Positions 1 through 8,962 of a stretch of 64,000 nucleotides of DNA are shown here, piece by piece. Origin of the DNA: Candidatus Methanoplasma termitum (GTDB lineage: Archaea; Thermoplasmatota; Thermoplasmata; Methanomassiliicoccales; Methanomethylophilaceae); assembly GCF_000800805.1 (NCBI RefSeq), contig NZ_CP010070.1, positions 1,424,670 through 1,488,669 of the forward strand. Direction: 5' to 3'. Each line of letters opens with the position of its first letter. Position 1 is the first letter of the stretch. A program made the translations under genes and the position numbers. The notes beneath the pieces were generated by a model that worked only from the letters and a program-made list of their open reading frames with translations, was not told the DNA's origin and did no database searches.

Positions 1-1
1 A

Positions 2-1459
2 ATGAAGATCGAGCTCTGCGGAGAACTCGGTCTCACCGATGTGCCAGCTAACTCAAGCATCCTCAAAGAGGTTGCTCCGCAGGACAGAAAGTTGATAGAG
101 CCCTTCTTAATAAAAAAGCCGATGCGGACCATGAGCGGCGTTGCCGTCGTTGCCGTTATGACCTCCCCCCATCCGTGCCCGCACGGAAAATGCGCATACT
201 GCCCGGGAGGGGTCGACAGCGGCTCTCCTCAATCATATACAGGGAAAGAGCCTGCCGCAAGAAGAGCGGAGCGGAACAACTTCGATCCGTTCCTTCAGGT
301 AAAGGACAGGATAGACCAACTGACCGCCATCGGCCATAAGACTGACAAAATAGACCTTATCATAATGGGCGGCACCTTTACTTCGAGAGAAAGAGAATAC
401 CAAGAGTGGTTCGTAAAAAGATGTCTTGATGCGATGAACGGAGAGGATTCGGAGGATATCAAAAATGCAAAGCAAAGGAACGAGACCTCCGAACACAGGT
501 GCATCGGCCTGACAGTGGAGACCCGGCCGGATGTCTTCGGCGATGAACAAATTGAAATGGCGATGATGCTCGGCGCGACGAGGGTTGAACTCGGCGTACA
601 GATACTTGACGATGATGTCCTGGCACTGTCAAAAAGAGGCCATGGTGTAAAAGAGATAATCGATTCCACCAGGTCGTGTAAGGACCATGGCCTGAAGGTC
701 TGCTACCACATAATGCCCGGACTGCCGGGCTCGACCCCGGAAAAGGACCTGGAATGTTTTAAGCGAGTGTTCGAAGATCCGGACTTCCGCCCGGATATGC
801 TGAAATTCTACCCGACGCTTGTTATATCCGGCACAGAACTTTTTGACCTGTGGAAGAAAGGAGAATACACTCCATACGACGAGAGTACGGCGGTCGACCT
901 CCTGTCAAAGATGAAGTCGATCGTTCCCGAATACACCAGGATACAGAGGGTGGAAAGGGACATCCCGGCACCGCAGATAACAGCGGGTATAAAGACCAGT
1001 AACATACGCCAGGTGGTCCAGGAGAACATGGCCGCCCATGGGATGTCCTGCAGGTGCATCAGGTGCAGAGAAGTGGGACATACTAACCAAGTTCTTGATG
1101 ACCCAGATCTTGTCAACCAAAAGGCTATGGAGTATGAAGCGAGCGAGGGGTTTGAAAGGTTCGTCTCGTTGGAATACAATGATTCGCTCATCGGTTATGT
1201 CAGACTGAGAACAGATGATACCGATACCGCAACGATCAGAGAATTGAAAGTTTTCGGAAAGATCGCCTCTATCGGCTCCGAAGGAGAGGACTGGCAGCAC
1301 AGAGGGTTCGGAAAGGAGCTGATGCTTGAGGCTGAACGTCTAGCAGTTCTTGACGGTAAGAAAAGGATGAGGATCAACAGCGGCATCGGCGTAAGAGGAT
1401 ACTACAGGGCATTGGGGTACGTGTTGGAAGAGCCGTATATGGTCAAGGACCTCAGTTGA
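2..1459 (+). CDS. elp3: Elp3 family tRNA U34 carboxymethyl synthase (5' end probably cut by window edge)
   Basis: Archaeal Elp3 makes the cm5U-type modification at tRNA wobble uridine from acetyl-CoA and SAM. The radical-SAM domain shows CPHGKCAYC (CX4CX2C) at about residues 58-66, next to the family motif SGVAVVAVMTSP. The C-terminal GNAT acetyltransferase domain has the acetyl-CoA loop QHRGFG near residue 435. At 485 aa it is shorter than I expect for archaeal Elp3. The first ATG is one base from the window edge and is preceded by no visible signal, so the true start is probably upstream. Its end overlaps the convergent PRC-barrel gene by 8 bp. Family assignment is very sure; completeness is not. 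Confidence 0.93.
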   Translation: MKIELCGELGLTDVPANSSILKEVAPQDRKLIEPFLIKKPMRTMSGVAVVAVMTSPHPCPHGKCAYCPGGVDSGSPQSYTGKEPAARRAERNNFDPFLQVKDRIDQLTAIGHKTDKIDLIIMGGTFTSREREYQEWFVKRCLDAMNGEDSEDIKNAKQRNETSEHRCIGLTVETRPDVFGDEQIEMAMMLGATRVELGVQILDDDVLALSKRGHGVKEIIDSTRSCKDHGLKVCYHIMPGLPGSTPEKDLECFKRVFEDPDFRPDMLKFYPTLVISGTELFDLWKKGEYTPYDESTAVDLLSKMKSIVPEYTRIQRVERDIPAPQITAGIKTSNIRQVVQENMAAHGMSCRCIRCREVGHTNQVLDDPDLVNQKAMEYEASEGFERFVSLEYNDSLIGYVRLRTDDTDTATIRELKVFGKIASIGSEGEDWQHRGFGKELMLEAERLAVLDGKKRMRINSGIGVRGYYRALGYVLEEPYMVKDLS

Positions 1460-1691
1460 TTATTATTTTGTTCCCGTCGAATCTTATACGGTCCGTCTCG
1501 ACCACCAACCTGCCTTTGTCGTCGACCTTGTGCTCTTCTCCGATGACTTTCCCGGATGCCGAGACCAGGAGATATTTGATCGAACCATCGACGGTATCGA
1601 TGACCAGATCCTCGAGCTTTCCCACCGTCCGTCCGGTGATGGTCTCCACTTCCTTGCCGATAATTTCTCTGCTGAAGATCTTATTGTCCAT
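1452..1691 (-). CDS. PRC-barrel domain protein
   Basis: A 79-aa protein that is essentially one PRC-barrel: an opening FSREIIGKEVETITGRTVGK, then short beta strands and a basic C-terminus. In archaea such stand-alone PRC-barrels are often linked to RNA metabolism, but the role is not established. I chose the ATG at 1691 because GGTG lies 5 nt upstream; an in-frame ATG at 1703 would add four residues and overlap the end of cdc48 by 8 bp. It lies directly downstream of cdc48 on the same strand and is probably co-transcribed. It ends within the convergent elp3 gene. Confidence 0.8.
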   Translation of the reverse strand: MDNKIFSREIIGKEVETITGRTVGKLEDLVIDTVDGSIKYLLVSASGKVIGEEHKVDDKGRLVVETDRIRFDGNKIIIN

Positions 1692-1695
1692 TGGA

Positions 1696-3903
1696 TCACC
1701 CATAGAATGGCTGGTCCTTCCAGCCAGTGTGAAGCTTTCTCATCTCTTTGCTCAGTGTTTCATACTTGACGAACGTTGATTCGTCGACAGATTGGTGCAC
1801 CCTTTCCATTGCGTCCTTGAAATCCCTTTCGGTCACATACTGTGCGTTGTTGTCCCTGCGGTATGCGGATAATCCCGCCTCTCTGCACAATGCGGCGATG
1901 TCCGCTCCCACAAACCCATCGGTCATCTTTGCTATTGCAACAAGATCCACGTCCTTCAGCGGCATCTTCTCAGTGTGTACTTTGAGTATGCTCTTCCTTG
2001 CTTCCAGGTCCGGTTTCCCAACCAGTATCATGCGGTCCATCCTGCCTGGCCTGAGAAGCGCCGGATCTATCATGTCAGGACGGTTGGTGGCCGCCATTAT
2101 CATCACTCTGTTCATGCTTTCAATGCCGTCCATTGAAGTAAGGAGCTGCGCAACGACCCTTTCCCAAGTCTGGGAGTCACCCTCCCCCCTTATGGGCGCT
2201 ATTGAATCGATCTCGTCGAAGAAGATTATGCACGGAGCCATCTGTTTGGCTTTTTTGAATATTTTTCTGATGGCTTGCTCCGACTCTCCCATCCACTTGC
2301 TGGCTATCTCCGGGCCGCTGATCGAAATGAAGTTCGCGCCGGACTCGTTCGCCACGGCCTTGGCGATCAGCGTCTTACCGGTACCCGGGGGGCCATATAG
2401 AAGGACGGCCTTGCCCGGCTCTATGCCGAGTCTCTCGAATGATTTTTGGCCCTCTATGGGGATGAACACTTCCTGTATCTCCTTTTTAATGTGTTCCAAC
2501 CCACCGATATCCTTCCAGCGGACCTTCGGGATCTCAACGAACAATTCTCTCATTCCGCTAGGTTCAACTTCCGCAAGAGCGTCGGCGAAGTCCGCCATGT
2601 CGACCTTCATAGCTTCTAATGTGGACTGCGGCACCGGCTTGTCAAGGTCCAGTTTGGACATGTGCTTGCTGAGACACTTCATTGCGGATTCCCTTGCAAG
2701 CGACGCAAGATCCGCGCCCACGAACCCCTGTGTCATCGAGGCGATCTCGTCTATCTTCACATCATCGGCCAACGGCATGTCCCTTGTATGGACTTCGAGG
2801 ATGCTCTTCCTTCCCTGCATGTTCGGAACACCGATCTCAATCTCCCGATCGAATCTTCCCGGCCTTCTCAGTGCCGGATCTATGGAATCCTCTCTGTTGG
2901 TCGCCCCTATCACGATCACGTTCCCCCTGCCGCCCATGCCGTCCATCAGCGTAAGGAGTTGAGCAACTACGCGCCTTTCCACTTCCCCATATGTGGAATC
3001 CCTGTTCGGTGCGATCGAATCTATCTCATCCAAGAAGATTATGCTCGGAGCCTTGTCCTCGGCGTTCTCAAATATCTTCCTAAGCCTTTCTTCGCTTTGG
3101 CCGTAGTATTTGCCCATGATCTCCGGCCCGCGTATCGAGTAGAACGATGCGCCTGACTCATTGGCGACGGCTTCTGCGATCAGGGTCTTTCCGGTACCGG
3201 GCGGCCCGTAAAGGAGCACACCTTTCGGCGCCGATATCCCCATCCTGTCGAACAGTTCCGGATGCTTGAGCGGGAGCTCGATCATCTCCCTTATCCTTTT
3301 CAATTCGTCATCCAATCCGCCTATGTCGTCATATGTTGTGCGGCCTGTGCGCACGGGGGTTTCAGAGTCCTTCTCTGCTTTGACCGGCTCGCTTTTTATT
3401 ACTATTTCCGTGGCGGTGCTGACGATGACGGGACCTCTGGGGACGGTGGACTGCACATGGTACGTTGCTCGGTTCCCCATAAGGGCTATGTTCGGTATCA
3501 TCACATCCATGCCGACAATGAGCGGTCTTCCTTCCAGTCCGCTTCTGAACACATCGTCGATGCCTGCCTCGTAACTTATCCTTTTGTTCTCGGAGATGTT
3601 CGGGGAAAGTACCACTTTCTGAGCTGTTTCAGGGATGCATTTTTTTATCTTCACAGTCTCGTCGACGCTGACCTCTGCGCTTGTCCTTGTTAATCCGTCG
3701 ATTCGGATGAGCTTCATGCCATCATCGCCCGCCTCGCCTTTGAACACCTTTGCAACGGCGGTCTTCTTTCCTATTATCTCGATGACGTCCCCGAGGTCGA
3801 GACCGAGTTTCTTACGGGCATCATTGTCCAACCTGGCCCTGCCGTATCCTGCCTCGGATTGCCTCTGCGCCATTGCGACCTTGAGTTCAAGAAATTTTTC
3901 CAT
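1696..3903 (-). CDS. cdc48: Cdc48/VAT family AAA+ ATPase
   Basis: A 735-aa hexameric double-ring AAA+ unfoldase, the archaeal p97/VCP/VAT homologue, which unfolds substrates for proteolysis. Residues ~1-185 form the VAT N-domain (double-psi barrel; [17 protein letters not shown]). D1 follows with Walker A GPPGTGKT near 230 and Walker [14 protein letters not shown]2 has Walker A GPPGTGKT near 508 and Walker [13 protein letters not shown]. Both second-region-of-homology segments ([38 protein letters not shown]) are intact, so both rings look active. The length is normal for the family. Upstream a TATA-like element and a 16-bp palindrome suggest regulated transcription. Confidence 0.97.
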   Translation of the reverse strand: MEKFLELKVAMAQRQSEAGYGRARLDNDARKKLGLDLGDVIEIIGKKTAVAKVFKGEAGDDGMKLIRIDGLTRTSAEVSVDETVKIKKCIPETAQKVVLSPNISENKRISYEAGIDDVFRSGLEGRPLIVGMDVMIPNIALMGNRATYHVQSTVPRGPVIVSTATEIVIKSEPVKAEKDSETPVRTGRTTYDDIGGLDDELKRIREMIELPLKHPELFDRMGISAPKGVLLYGPPGTGKTLIAEAVANESGASFYSIRGPEIMGKYYGQSEERLRKIFENAEDKAPSIIFLDEIDSIAPNRDSTYGEVERRVVAQLLTLMDGMGGRGNVIVIGATNREDSIDPALRRPGRFDREIEIGVPNMQGRKSILEVHTRDMPLADDVKIDEIASMTQGFVGADLASLARESAMKCLSKHMSKLDLDKPVPQSTLEAMKVDMADFADALAEVEPSGMRELFVEIPKVRWKDIGGLEHIKKEIQEVFIPIEGQKSFERLGIEPGKAVLLYGPPGTGKTLIAKAVANESGANFISISGPEIASKWMGESEQAIRKIFKKAKQMAPCIIFFDEIDSIAPIRGEGDSQTWERVVAQLLTSMDGIESMNRVMIMAATNRPDMIDPALLRPGRMDRMILVGKPDLEARKSILKVHTEKMPLKDVDLVAIAKMTDGFVGADIAALCREAGLSAYRRDNNAQYVTERDFKDAMERVHQSVDESTFVKYETLSKEMRKLHTGWKDQPFYG

Positions 3904-3940
3904 CTCGAGAATGACATGCTGTTCAAATTATTTCATTTAA

Positions 3941-3956
3941 TTGTTCAGTTGAACAA
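3941..3956. promoter_or_regulatory. Palindromic operator candidate at the cdc48 promoter
   Basis: TTGTTCAGTTGAACAA is a near-perfect inverted repeat (7-bp arms, GT centre). A further TGTTCAA half-site lies at 3919-3925. On the minus strand the TATA-like sequence CAATTATAAGGG is at about 3974-3984, so the palindrome covers the expected transcription start of cdc48. That is a typical place for a repressor site in archaea. The binding protein is unknown. Confidence 0.5.
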
Positions 3957-4004
3957 ATCTGCTCCGCCTAACCCTTATAATTGCTTTTCATTGCTTTGTC
4001 GTAT

Positions 4005-4054
4005 TGAAAAAAAGAGCTGGAACACCAACCGACACACGACCCGGGTTGGTGTTC
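4005..4054 (-). terminator. Hairpin plus T-tract downstream of the adhesin gene
   Basis: GAACACCAACC (4020-4030) pairs perfectly with GGTTGGTGTTC (4044-4054), an 11-bp stem. On the minus strand it is followed by CAGCTCTTTTTTT (T-tract at 4007-4013). It lies just past the stop codon of the giant adhesin gene and before the cdc48 promoter, as expected for a transcription terminator. Confidence 0.65.
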
Positions 4055-4079
4055 TTTATTATGGTTTTACTTACCTTGC

Positions 4080-5627
4080 TTACGCCTTAGCCCTCCTGGA
4101 TACCGCTACCGCCAGTCCGGCGACGATGAGCACTGCCGCGACCGCTATCGCAACCCACAGCACAACGTTGCTGTCGTTGCTGCTGTCGCTAACGTTGTCC
4201 GGCCCTGCACCGGCGGGTTCCACGGTCAACGTAAGGTTGGCCGTTCCGCTGTTGAATACTGCGTTGTACACATATGTACCGGGAGCAAGAGAGTTCAGAT
4301 AGCTTTCTGTGAAGGTGATGATCGTACTGCCGCTTGTAAGAACATAGTTCTCGCCGGGGAGTATGGAATCGTTATACGACAAATACAGGAACTCGCTCAG
4401 TGGCACGTCGATCACAAAGCTTGCGGGGTCGCCGCTTGTTATCACCATGATCTGATCTGGTAACTTCTTCCCTCCTGCGTTGCCGCTCGCCGGACTCACC
4501 GAGACCGAAGAAGTTCCCGACTTTGCGGGATCCACAAGAGATGTCGCTTTGACAATTATTGTGGTCGAGGTCTCGCCTGCCGCTATTGTAAGCAGCCCCG
4601 TGGAAGATATTGTGGTGCCGGCGTTGTTGTTGCCGGATATGCTCCAGATAACATCTTTTGACGGGTTTCCGGAAGATACCTTTACCGACGCACTGAATTG
4701 CTGCGTTGAACCTGTCTTCACATTTGCTGTCGATGGCGACACAGAAACGCTTGAGATCACGACCGCCGTGCCGCTGTTACCGGGCTGGACGGTCAATGTG
4801 AACGTAAGCGTTGCATCGGGTGATGTTCCGTTGCTTGCTGTCAATACTACAACATATGTTCCGACCGGCAGGCCTGCTGCGATGTTCAGTTTCATTGTGC
4901 CGCTGTCCCAGGTTATCTTCGCATCTCCGGACGTCTTTGCCACCGTGACCGGGGCTGTGCCGGTTATTGTGTACACGCCCGTGGAGGTTGCTGTGTAATT
5001 CTTTGCCAGCGTCAGTGTCATGGGGCCGGTTATACCCGGAGCAACAGATATAACGGCCGTCCAGTGAGCGGTCAGCGTAATGTCCCCGGTCAAGATCGTG
5101 CTGAAGTCATATGCGGCCGCACCGTTGAACCATCCCGCAAAGGTGTATCCCGTCTTGGTCGGATCAGCCGGCTTTGCCACGGCGGAACCGTAGTTCACTG
5201 TGGCGGACACGATCGAACTTCCGCCGTCGGAATCGAAGGTCACTGTGTACGTTATCTGGATCCAGTGAGCGGTCAGCGTAAGGTCGCCTGTCACGGGTGT
5301 ACTGAATACATATGCAGCTGTACCGTTGAACCACCCTGCGAAGGTGTATCCCGTTCTGGTGGGGTCGGCGGGCTTTGCCGCCGTGGAACCATCGCTTACC
5401 GTTACTGTAACAGCTGCGGTGCCGTCGGCGTAGTCAAAGGTGACGGCGTGTGTTATTTCTATATATTGCACGAAGTCCGTGCCTGCCGTTCCGCAGATCG
5501 GGCATGTTGTCGGACGGGCCTTTACAACCTCCCCGCATGTCGGACAGCGGTATACCGCGTTGAAATTGGACTCCATATAGGACCAATCGCTCAGGTTTTG
5601 CAACGCAGTCGGTGGTGATGGTCGCAT
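4080..5627 (-). pseudogene. C-terminal part of a frameshifted giant surface protein (InlB repeats, putative Ig, membrane anchor)
   Basis: This frame continues the gene that begins at 8679, after a 1-bp insertion near 5607. The nominal start (MRPSPPT...) is an artefact of the shift. From the junction it encodes the end of a rubrerythrin-like module with its Cys4 knuckles (CPTCG, CPICG). Next come two InlB B-type repeats, each ending GDxTLTAHW, and a He_PIG-type putative Ig module ending in DATLTFTLTV. Then come a Big_2-like Ig module (ISSVSVSPSTANVKTGSTQQF) and a C-terminal hydrophobic helix (VLWVAIAVAAVLIVAGLAVAV) followed by RRAKA, a membrane anchor. With the shift corrected, the gene would run 8679-4080 and encode about 1532 aa. 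Whether the shift is real, phase-variable or a sequencing error cannot be told from here. Confidence 0.8.
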
Positions 5628-8600
5628 ACGTCTGGGCTGCTTTGCCGGCGAACTTGAAGAAATCGGCTGCGGCCGTCAGGCCGGCTGCCTGTGCGTTCGT
5701 TTGGAAACCCGGATACATGACAGTATATTCATAGGTCGCACCGTCGATCGACGCCTGAAGGTTCTCGGCCGTCGTTCCCACTGTGGGGGTCGCTGCCACC
5801 GGCTTGACCGTTGCGCCCATGCTCTGCAGGATCACCCATGCGTCCTCGGCTTGCTTGGCCTCGGCATCTGCCATCGCTTGGAATATGCGTGCCACCATCG
5901 GATAGCTTTCATCCTTCGCCTTGGCTGCGAATGCCGTGAAATGCGCGTTAGCATTGAGCTCGCCCTGCATGGCAACATAGAGATCGTCATAAGTTTGGCT
6001 GTACAACACGAAGTCCGTGCCTGCCGTTCCGCAGATCGGGCATGTTGTCGGACGGGCCTTTACAACCTCCCCGCATGTCGGACAGCGGTATACCGCGTTG
6101 AAATTGGACTCCATATAGGACCAATCGCTCAGGTTTTGCAACGCGTCGGTGGTGATGGTCGCATACGTCTGGGCTGCTTTGCCGGCGAACTTGAAGAAAT
6201 CGGCTGCGGCCGTCAGGCCGGCTGCCTGTGCGTTCGTTTGGAAACCCGGATACATGACAGTATATTCATAGGTCGCACCGTCGATCGACGCCTGAAGGTT
6301 CTCGGCCGTCGTTCCCACTGTGGGGGTCGCTGCCACCGGCTTGACCGTTGCGCCCATGCTCTGCAGGATCACCCATGCGTCCTCGGCTTGCTTGGCCTCG
6401 GCATCTGCCATCGCTTGGAATATGCGTGCCACCATCGGATAGCTTTCATCCTTCGCCTTGGCTGCGAATGCCGTGAAATGCGCGTTAGCATTGAGCTCGC
6501 CCTGCATGGCAACATAGAGATCTTCGTACGTCTGGGCGATGGGTGAGAGTACAACATCAACGTAGAAGTTCTGCGTGTAATCGGTAGTGGAGGTCTGGCC
6601 ATTGACAACAGTTGCTGTCACAATGACAGTCCCTGCTGCAGTAGCGTTAAGCGTGCTACCGGTTATCGTTGCTCCGGTGGTCCCCGCAGAGCTGATAGAC
6701 CAGATTATACTCTGGTTCGTTGCATTGGGTGGCGCCACCGTTCCCACCAGAGTCAGGGGCGTTCCCGCCGTTGCCGTCGTCGGGATACCGGTTATATTAG
6801 TTACTGGAACAAAGGCCGCAGCGACCGTTATCGATAGCGACATAGTTGCATCGGGAAGCACCCCGTTAGATGCCTTTATTGTGAAGTTCGCTGTTCCCGG
6901 TGTGCCGTTCGGCGTCCCGGTTATTGCACCTGTGGCCGCATCTATATTCAGACCTGCGGGCAGGCTACCTGCAGACACGTTCCAGGTTATTGGCACATCG
7001 CCTGTTGCTGTAATTGTATAGCTATAGGAAACTCCGACTTTGCCGTCGGGCAGGGTTGTCGTTGTGATCGTCGGTGCGGCACCTGTTGTTGCTTTCACCC
7101 ACACGTAGCCGCCAATATTTTCATACGTTAAATAGCCAGGATAGTATGGATCTTGAACACCATCTCCAAAGGCAAATTCCTTTTGATTCACAACAACATA
7201 CACCGGTGCGGTAATTGTACCTTCTACGGTAACGTCGGCATAGCCGATCGCAGAGGCACCGATCCCGTTGCCGGTCGCGACCACATTTCCGTTCACAGTG
7301 ATGTGTCCGCCGTCCTCGGCATATGCCGCTATTCCGTCGGTTGTTTCGGCATATGTTAGACTGCACCTACCCCTCATAACATCCAAACCGCCCGCGTAGA
7401 CATCCATGCCTCCCGACATATACGAGGGCAGACCTCCGAAGGTCTGGAATGTTCCCATGTTGGATGCGTCCACATAATCAACTGCACTATTATAATCCAC
7501 GTAAAGCGCAGTTCCGCAGAGATTACTAAAAATCAGATTGTGGCCGTTCAAGTCAAAAGTTATGGTTTTTTCAAGTATCTGGCATTCACCGGCATATGTT
7601 ATATCGGTCAGAAGAGTGATTGTTGTCGGCGAGGTTCCGCTCTGATCGGCAGGAACTGCCGCAATCGCGGCATCTAGTGAATAATACATTGCCGTTCCGA
7701 TCCTGCATATCGGTGTGCCTCCGCTCGGGACCAGTTTTACCATTCCCGCAAACCCATATGTGAATAGAACATCTACCGATGGGTCCGAAGCTGTCTGACC
7801 GGTGTCAAGTGCAGGCATGGCCCAGGAAGCACCGCTTAAGACCCACTTGCTGCTCCCGACCGCGGATGATGCCATTTTTAATTGATGGGTTTCGTCGTAT
7901 CCATAATTGTTATTGATACCGACTGTCGTGCCGACATCCATTATGAAGCCGTAGGATGTACCCGCACTGTTTGAGAATGCCTCGCCACCCGTCAGATTCA
8001 GTGTGGCGCCGTTCTTGACAGCAGTGTCGGATGATGCCCCCACCAATAAACCGTTGCCGCTGTAACTTTTGGCGCTGACTGTCGCCCCGTCAACGGATAA
8101 TGTTGCAGCTTGAATGCACGATCCGCTTCCAGCAACGGATATCAATGCGCCGCTACCGGAGATCGTCAGATTGCCTGTTGAAGATATGCATCCATTGTTA
8201 CTGTTGATTATCATTACGCCCGACAGGACAATATTTGATGAACCAGCAGATATTACCGAGCTTGCCATGTATGAGGTGATGTTACAGCTCCCATTCACCA
8301 CCAGACTGGAATTGTCTGATAGAGCGATCGCTGGCGCAGTGTAGTTATAATCCAAATTGTAATTTTCCAGCACAAGTTGTACGCTGGGTTGCACCATTAT
8401 ATGAAGATTATCATATGTGCCCCCTCCGCCGTCGATGCTGGCGTTCCCTATCACATTGATTATTTCATCGTTGTAAATTGGGTTTCCGGCATCAGGATTA
8501 ATGATCAATTTGTCGCCATCATTCAGCATTATCGATCCAGAACCCCAGTCTGATTGTGTGGTAATGTTTATTGTGTTGGCCCCTTCCGAATCGGTAGTGT

Positions 8601-8679
8601 GTACCAATCCTACAAAAAGCCCGACAGCCATCGCAGTTATGAGCAAAAGAGCCAAAATCTTCATCGTTTTTGTTATCAT
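5434..8679 (-). CDS. N-terminal part of a frameshifted exported adhesin-like protein with tandem rubrerythrin-like modules
   Basis: A 1081-aa frame starting with a signal peptide (MITKTMKILALLLITAMAVGL). Residues ~35-530 are Gly/Ser/Asn-rich short strands typical of a right-handed beta-helix adhesin. A He_PIG module (LPAGLNIDAATGAITGTP) spans ~535-620 and a Big_2-like module ~625-710. Two nearly identical rubrerythrin-like modules begin at ~715 (TYEDLYVAMQGELNANAHF) and ~894. The first is complete and carries rubredoxin-type CPTCG and CPICG. In the second the frame breaks after TYATITTD; the remaining ~60 residues are out of frame and meaningless. The continuing frame is at 4080-5627. A TATA-like stretch lies at ~8711-8722. 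Function unknown: surface adhesion or metal/redox handling are guesses. Confidence 0.85.
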   Translation of the reverse strand: MITKTMKILALLLITAMAVGLFVGLVHTTDSEGANTINITTQSDWGSGSIMLNDGDKLIINPDAGNPIYNDEIINVIGNASIDGGGGTYDNLHIMVQPSVQLVLENYNLDYNYTAPAIALSDNSSLVVNGSCNITSYMASSVISAGSSNIVLSGVMIINSNNGCISSTGNLTISGSGALISVAGSGSCIQAATLSVDGATVSAKSYSGNGLLVGASSDTAVKNGATLNLTGGEAFSNSAGTSYGFIMDVGTTVGINNNYGYDETHQLKMASSAVGSSKWVLSGASWAMPALDTGQTASDPSVDVLFTYGFAGMVKLVPSGGTPICRIGTAMYYSLDAAIAAVPADQSGTSPTTITLLTDITYAGECQILEKTITFDLNGHNLIFSNLCGTALYVDYNSAVDYVDASNMGTFQTFGGLPSYMSGGMDVYAGGLDVMRGRCSLTYAETTDGIAAYAEDGGHITVNGNVVATGNGIGASAIGYADVTVEGTITAPVYVVVNQKEFAFGDGVQDPYYPGYLTYENIGGYVWVKATTGAAPTITTTTLPDGKVGVSYSYTITATGDVPITWNVSAGSLPAGLNIDAATGAITGTPNGTPGTANFTIKASNGVLPDATMSLSITVAAAFVPVTNITGIPTTATAGTPLTLVGTVAPPNATNQSIIWSISSAGTTGATITGSTLNATAAGTVIVTATVVNGQTSTTDYTQNFYVDVVLSPIAQTYEDLYVAMQGELNANAHFTAFAAKAKDESYPMVARIFQAMADAEAKQAEDAWVILQSMGATVKPVAATPTVGTTAENLQASIDGATYEYTVMYPGFQTNAQAAGLTAAADFFKFAGKAAQTYATITTDALQNLSDWSYMESNFNAVYRCPTCGEVVKARPTTCPICGTAGTDFVLYSQTYDDLYVAMQGELNANAHFTAFAAKAKDESYPMVARIFQAMADAEAKQAEDAWVILQSMGATVKPVAATPTVGTTAENLQASIDGATYEYTVMYPGFQTNAQAAGLTAAADFFKFAGKAAQTYATITTDCVAKPERLVLYGVQFQRGIPLSDMRGGCKGPSDNMPDLRNGRHGLRAIYRNNTRRHL
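5469..5985. repeat. Direct repeat copy A (517 bp) within the adhesin gene
   Basis: Matches 6007-6522 base for base in my read-through, except for one extra A at 5607 (ACGCAGTCGG here, ACGCGTCGG in copy B). The unit encodes a rubrerythrin-like module. The inserted base shifts the reading frame of the adhesin gene. Confidence 0.95.
6007..6522. repeat. Direct repeat copy B (516 bp) within the adhesin gene
   Basis: In-frame partner of the copy at 5469-5985, separated from it by 21 bp. 516 bp is a multiple of three, so without the extra base in copy A the duplication would keep the frame open. Near-identity implies a recent duplication or ongoing gene conversion. Confidence 0.95.
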
Positions 8680-8927
8680 AAAATCGTCTAAAGTATCATA
8701 CCCTTTTCGGAGATATATAATAATATTTATTGGTATAAAGAATAGAAGGGCGCCGCGTCTCGATGTAAGACCTTATGCATTTACTCTTTATCACAGACGA
8801 TCATGACAAATCCTTAGGCTATATGCGATCGATGATTGACGATGTTCTTGAACGGACAGCATGCGACAAAAAAACATATGTTTTAGGCAAAAATTACTGT
8901 GGTGGCACATGGCAACTATTCAAAAGC

Positions 8928-8938
8928 CTTAATATATG
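8928..8938 (+). promoter_or_regulatory. TATA box of hdrD
   Basis: CTTAATATATG preceded by an A-rich BRE-like CAAAAGC. The centre is ~30 bp before the ATG at 8963, so the transcript would be leaderless or nearly so. This supports the 8963 start over the in-frame ATG at 8936, which lies inside the TATA box. Confidence 0.65.
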
Positions 8939-8962
8939 TGCGTGCGCCTTCGCTCACCTATT

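Noticed and set aside
1748..2962. 404-codon open frame on the plus strand opposite cdc48
   Set aside because: It is the antisense shadow of a clear AAA+ ATPase; its translation is Ser/Leu-rich without domain signals.
5064..6546. Two long plus-strand frames (184 and 281 codons) opposite the adhesin repeats
   Set aside because: They arise from the repeated, GC-rich adhesin sequence; Cys/His/Arg-rich translation has no family features and is duplicated only because the DNA is.
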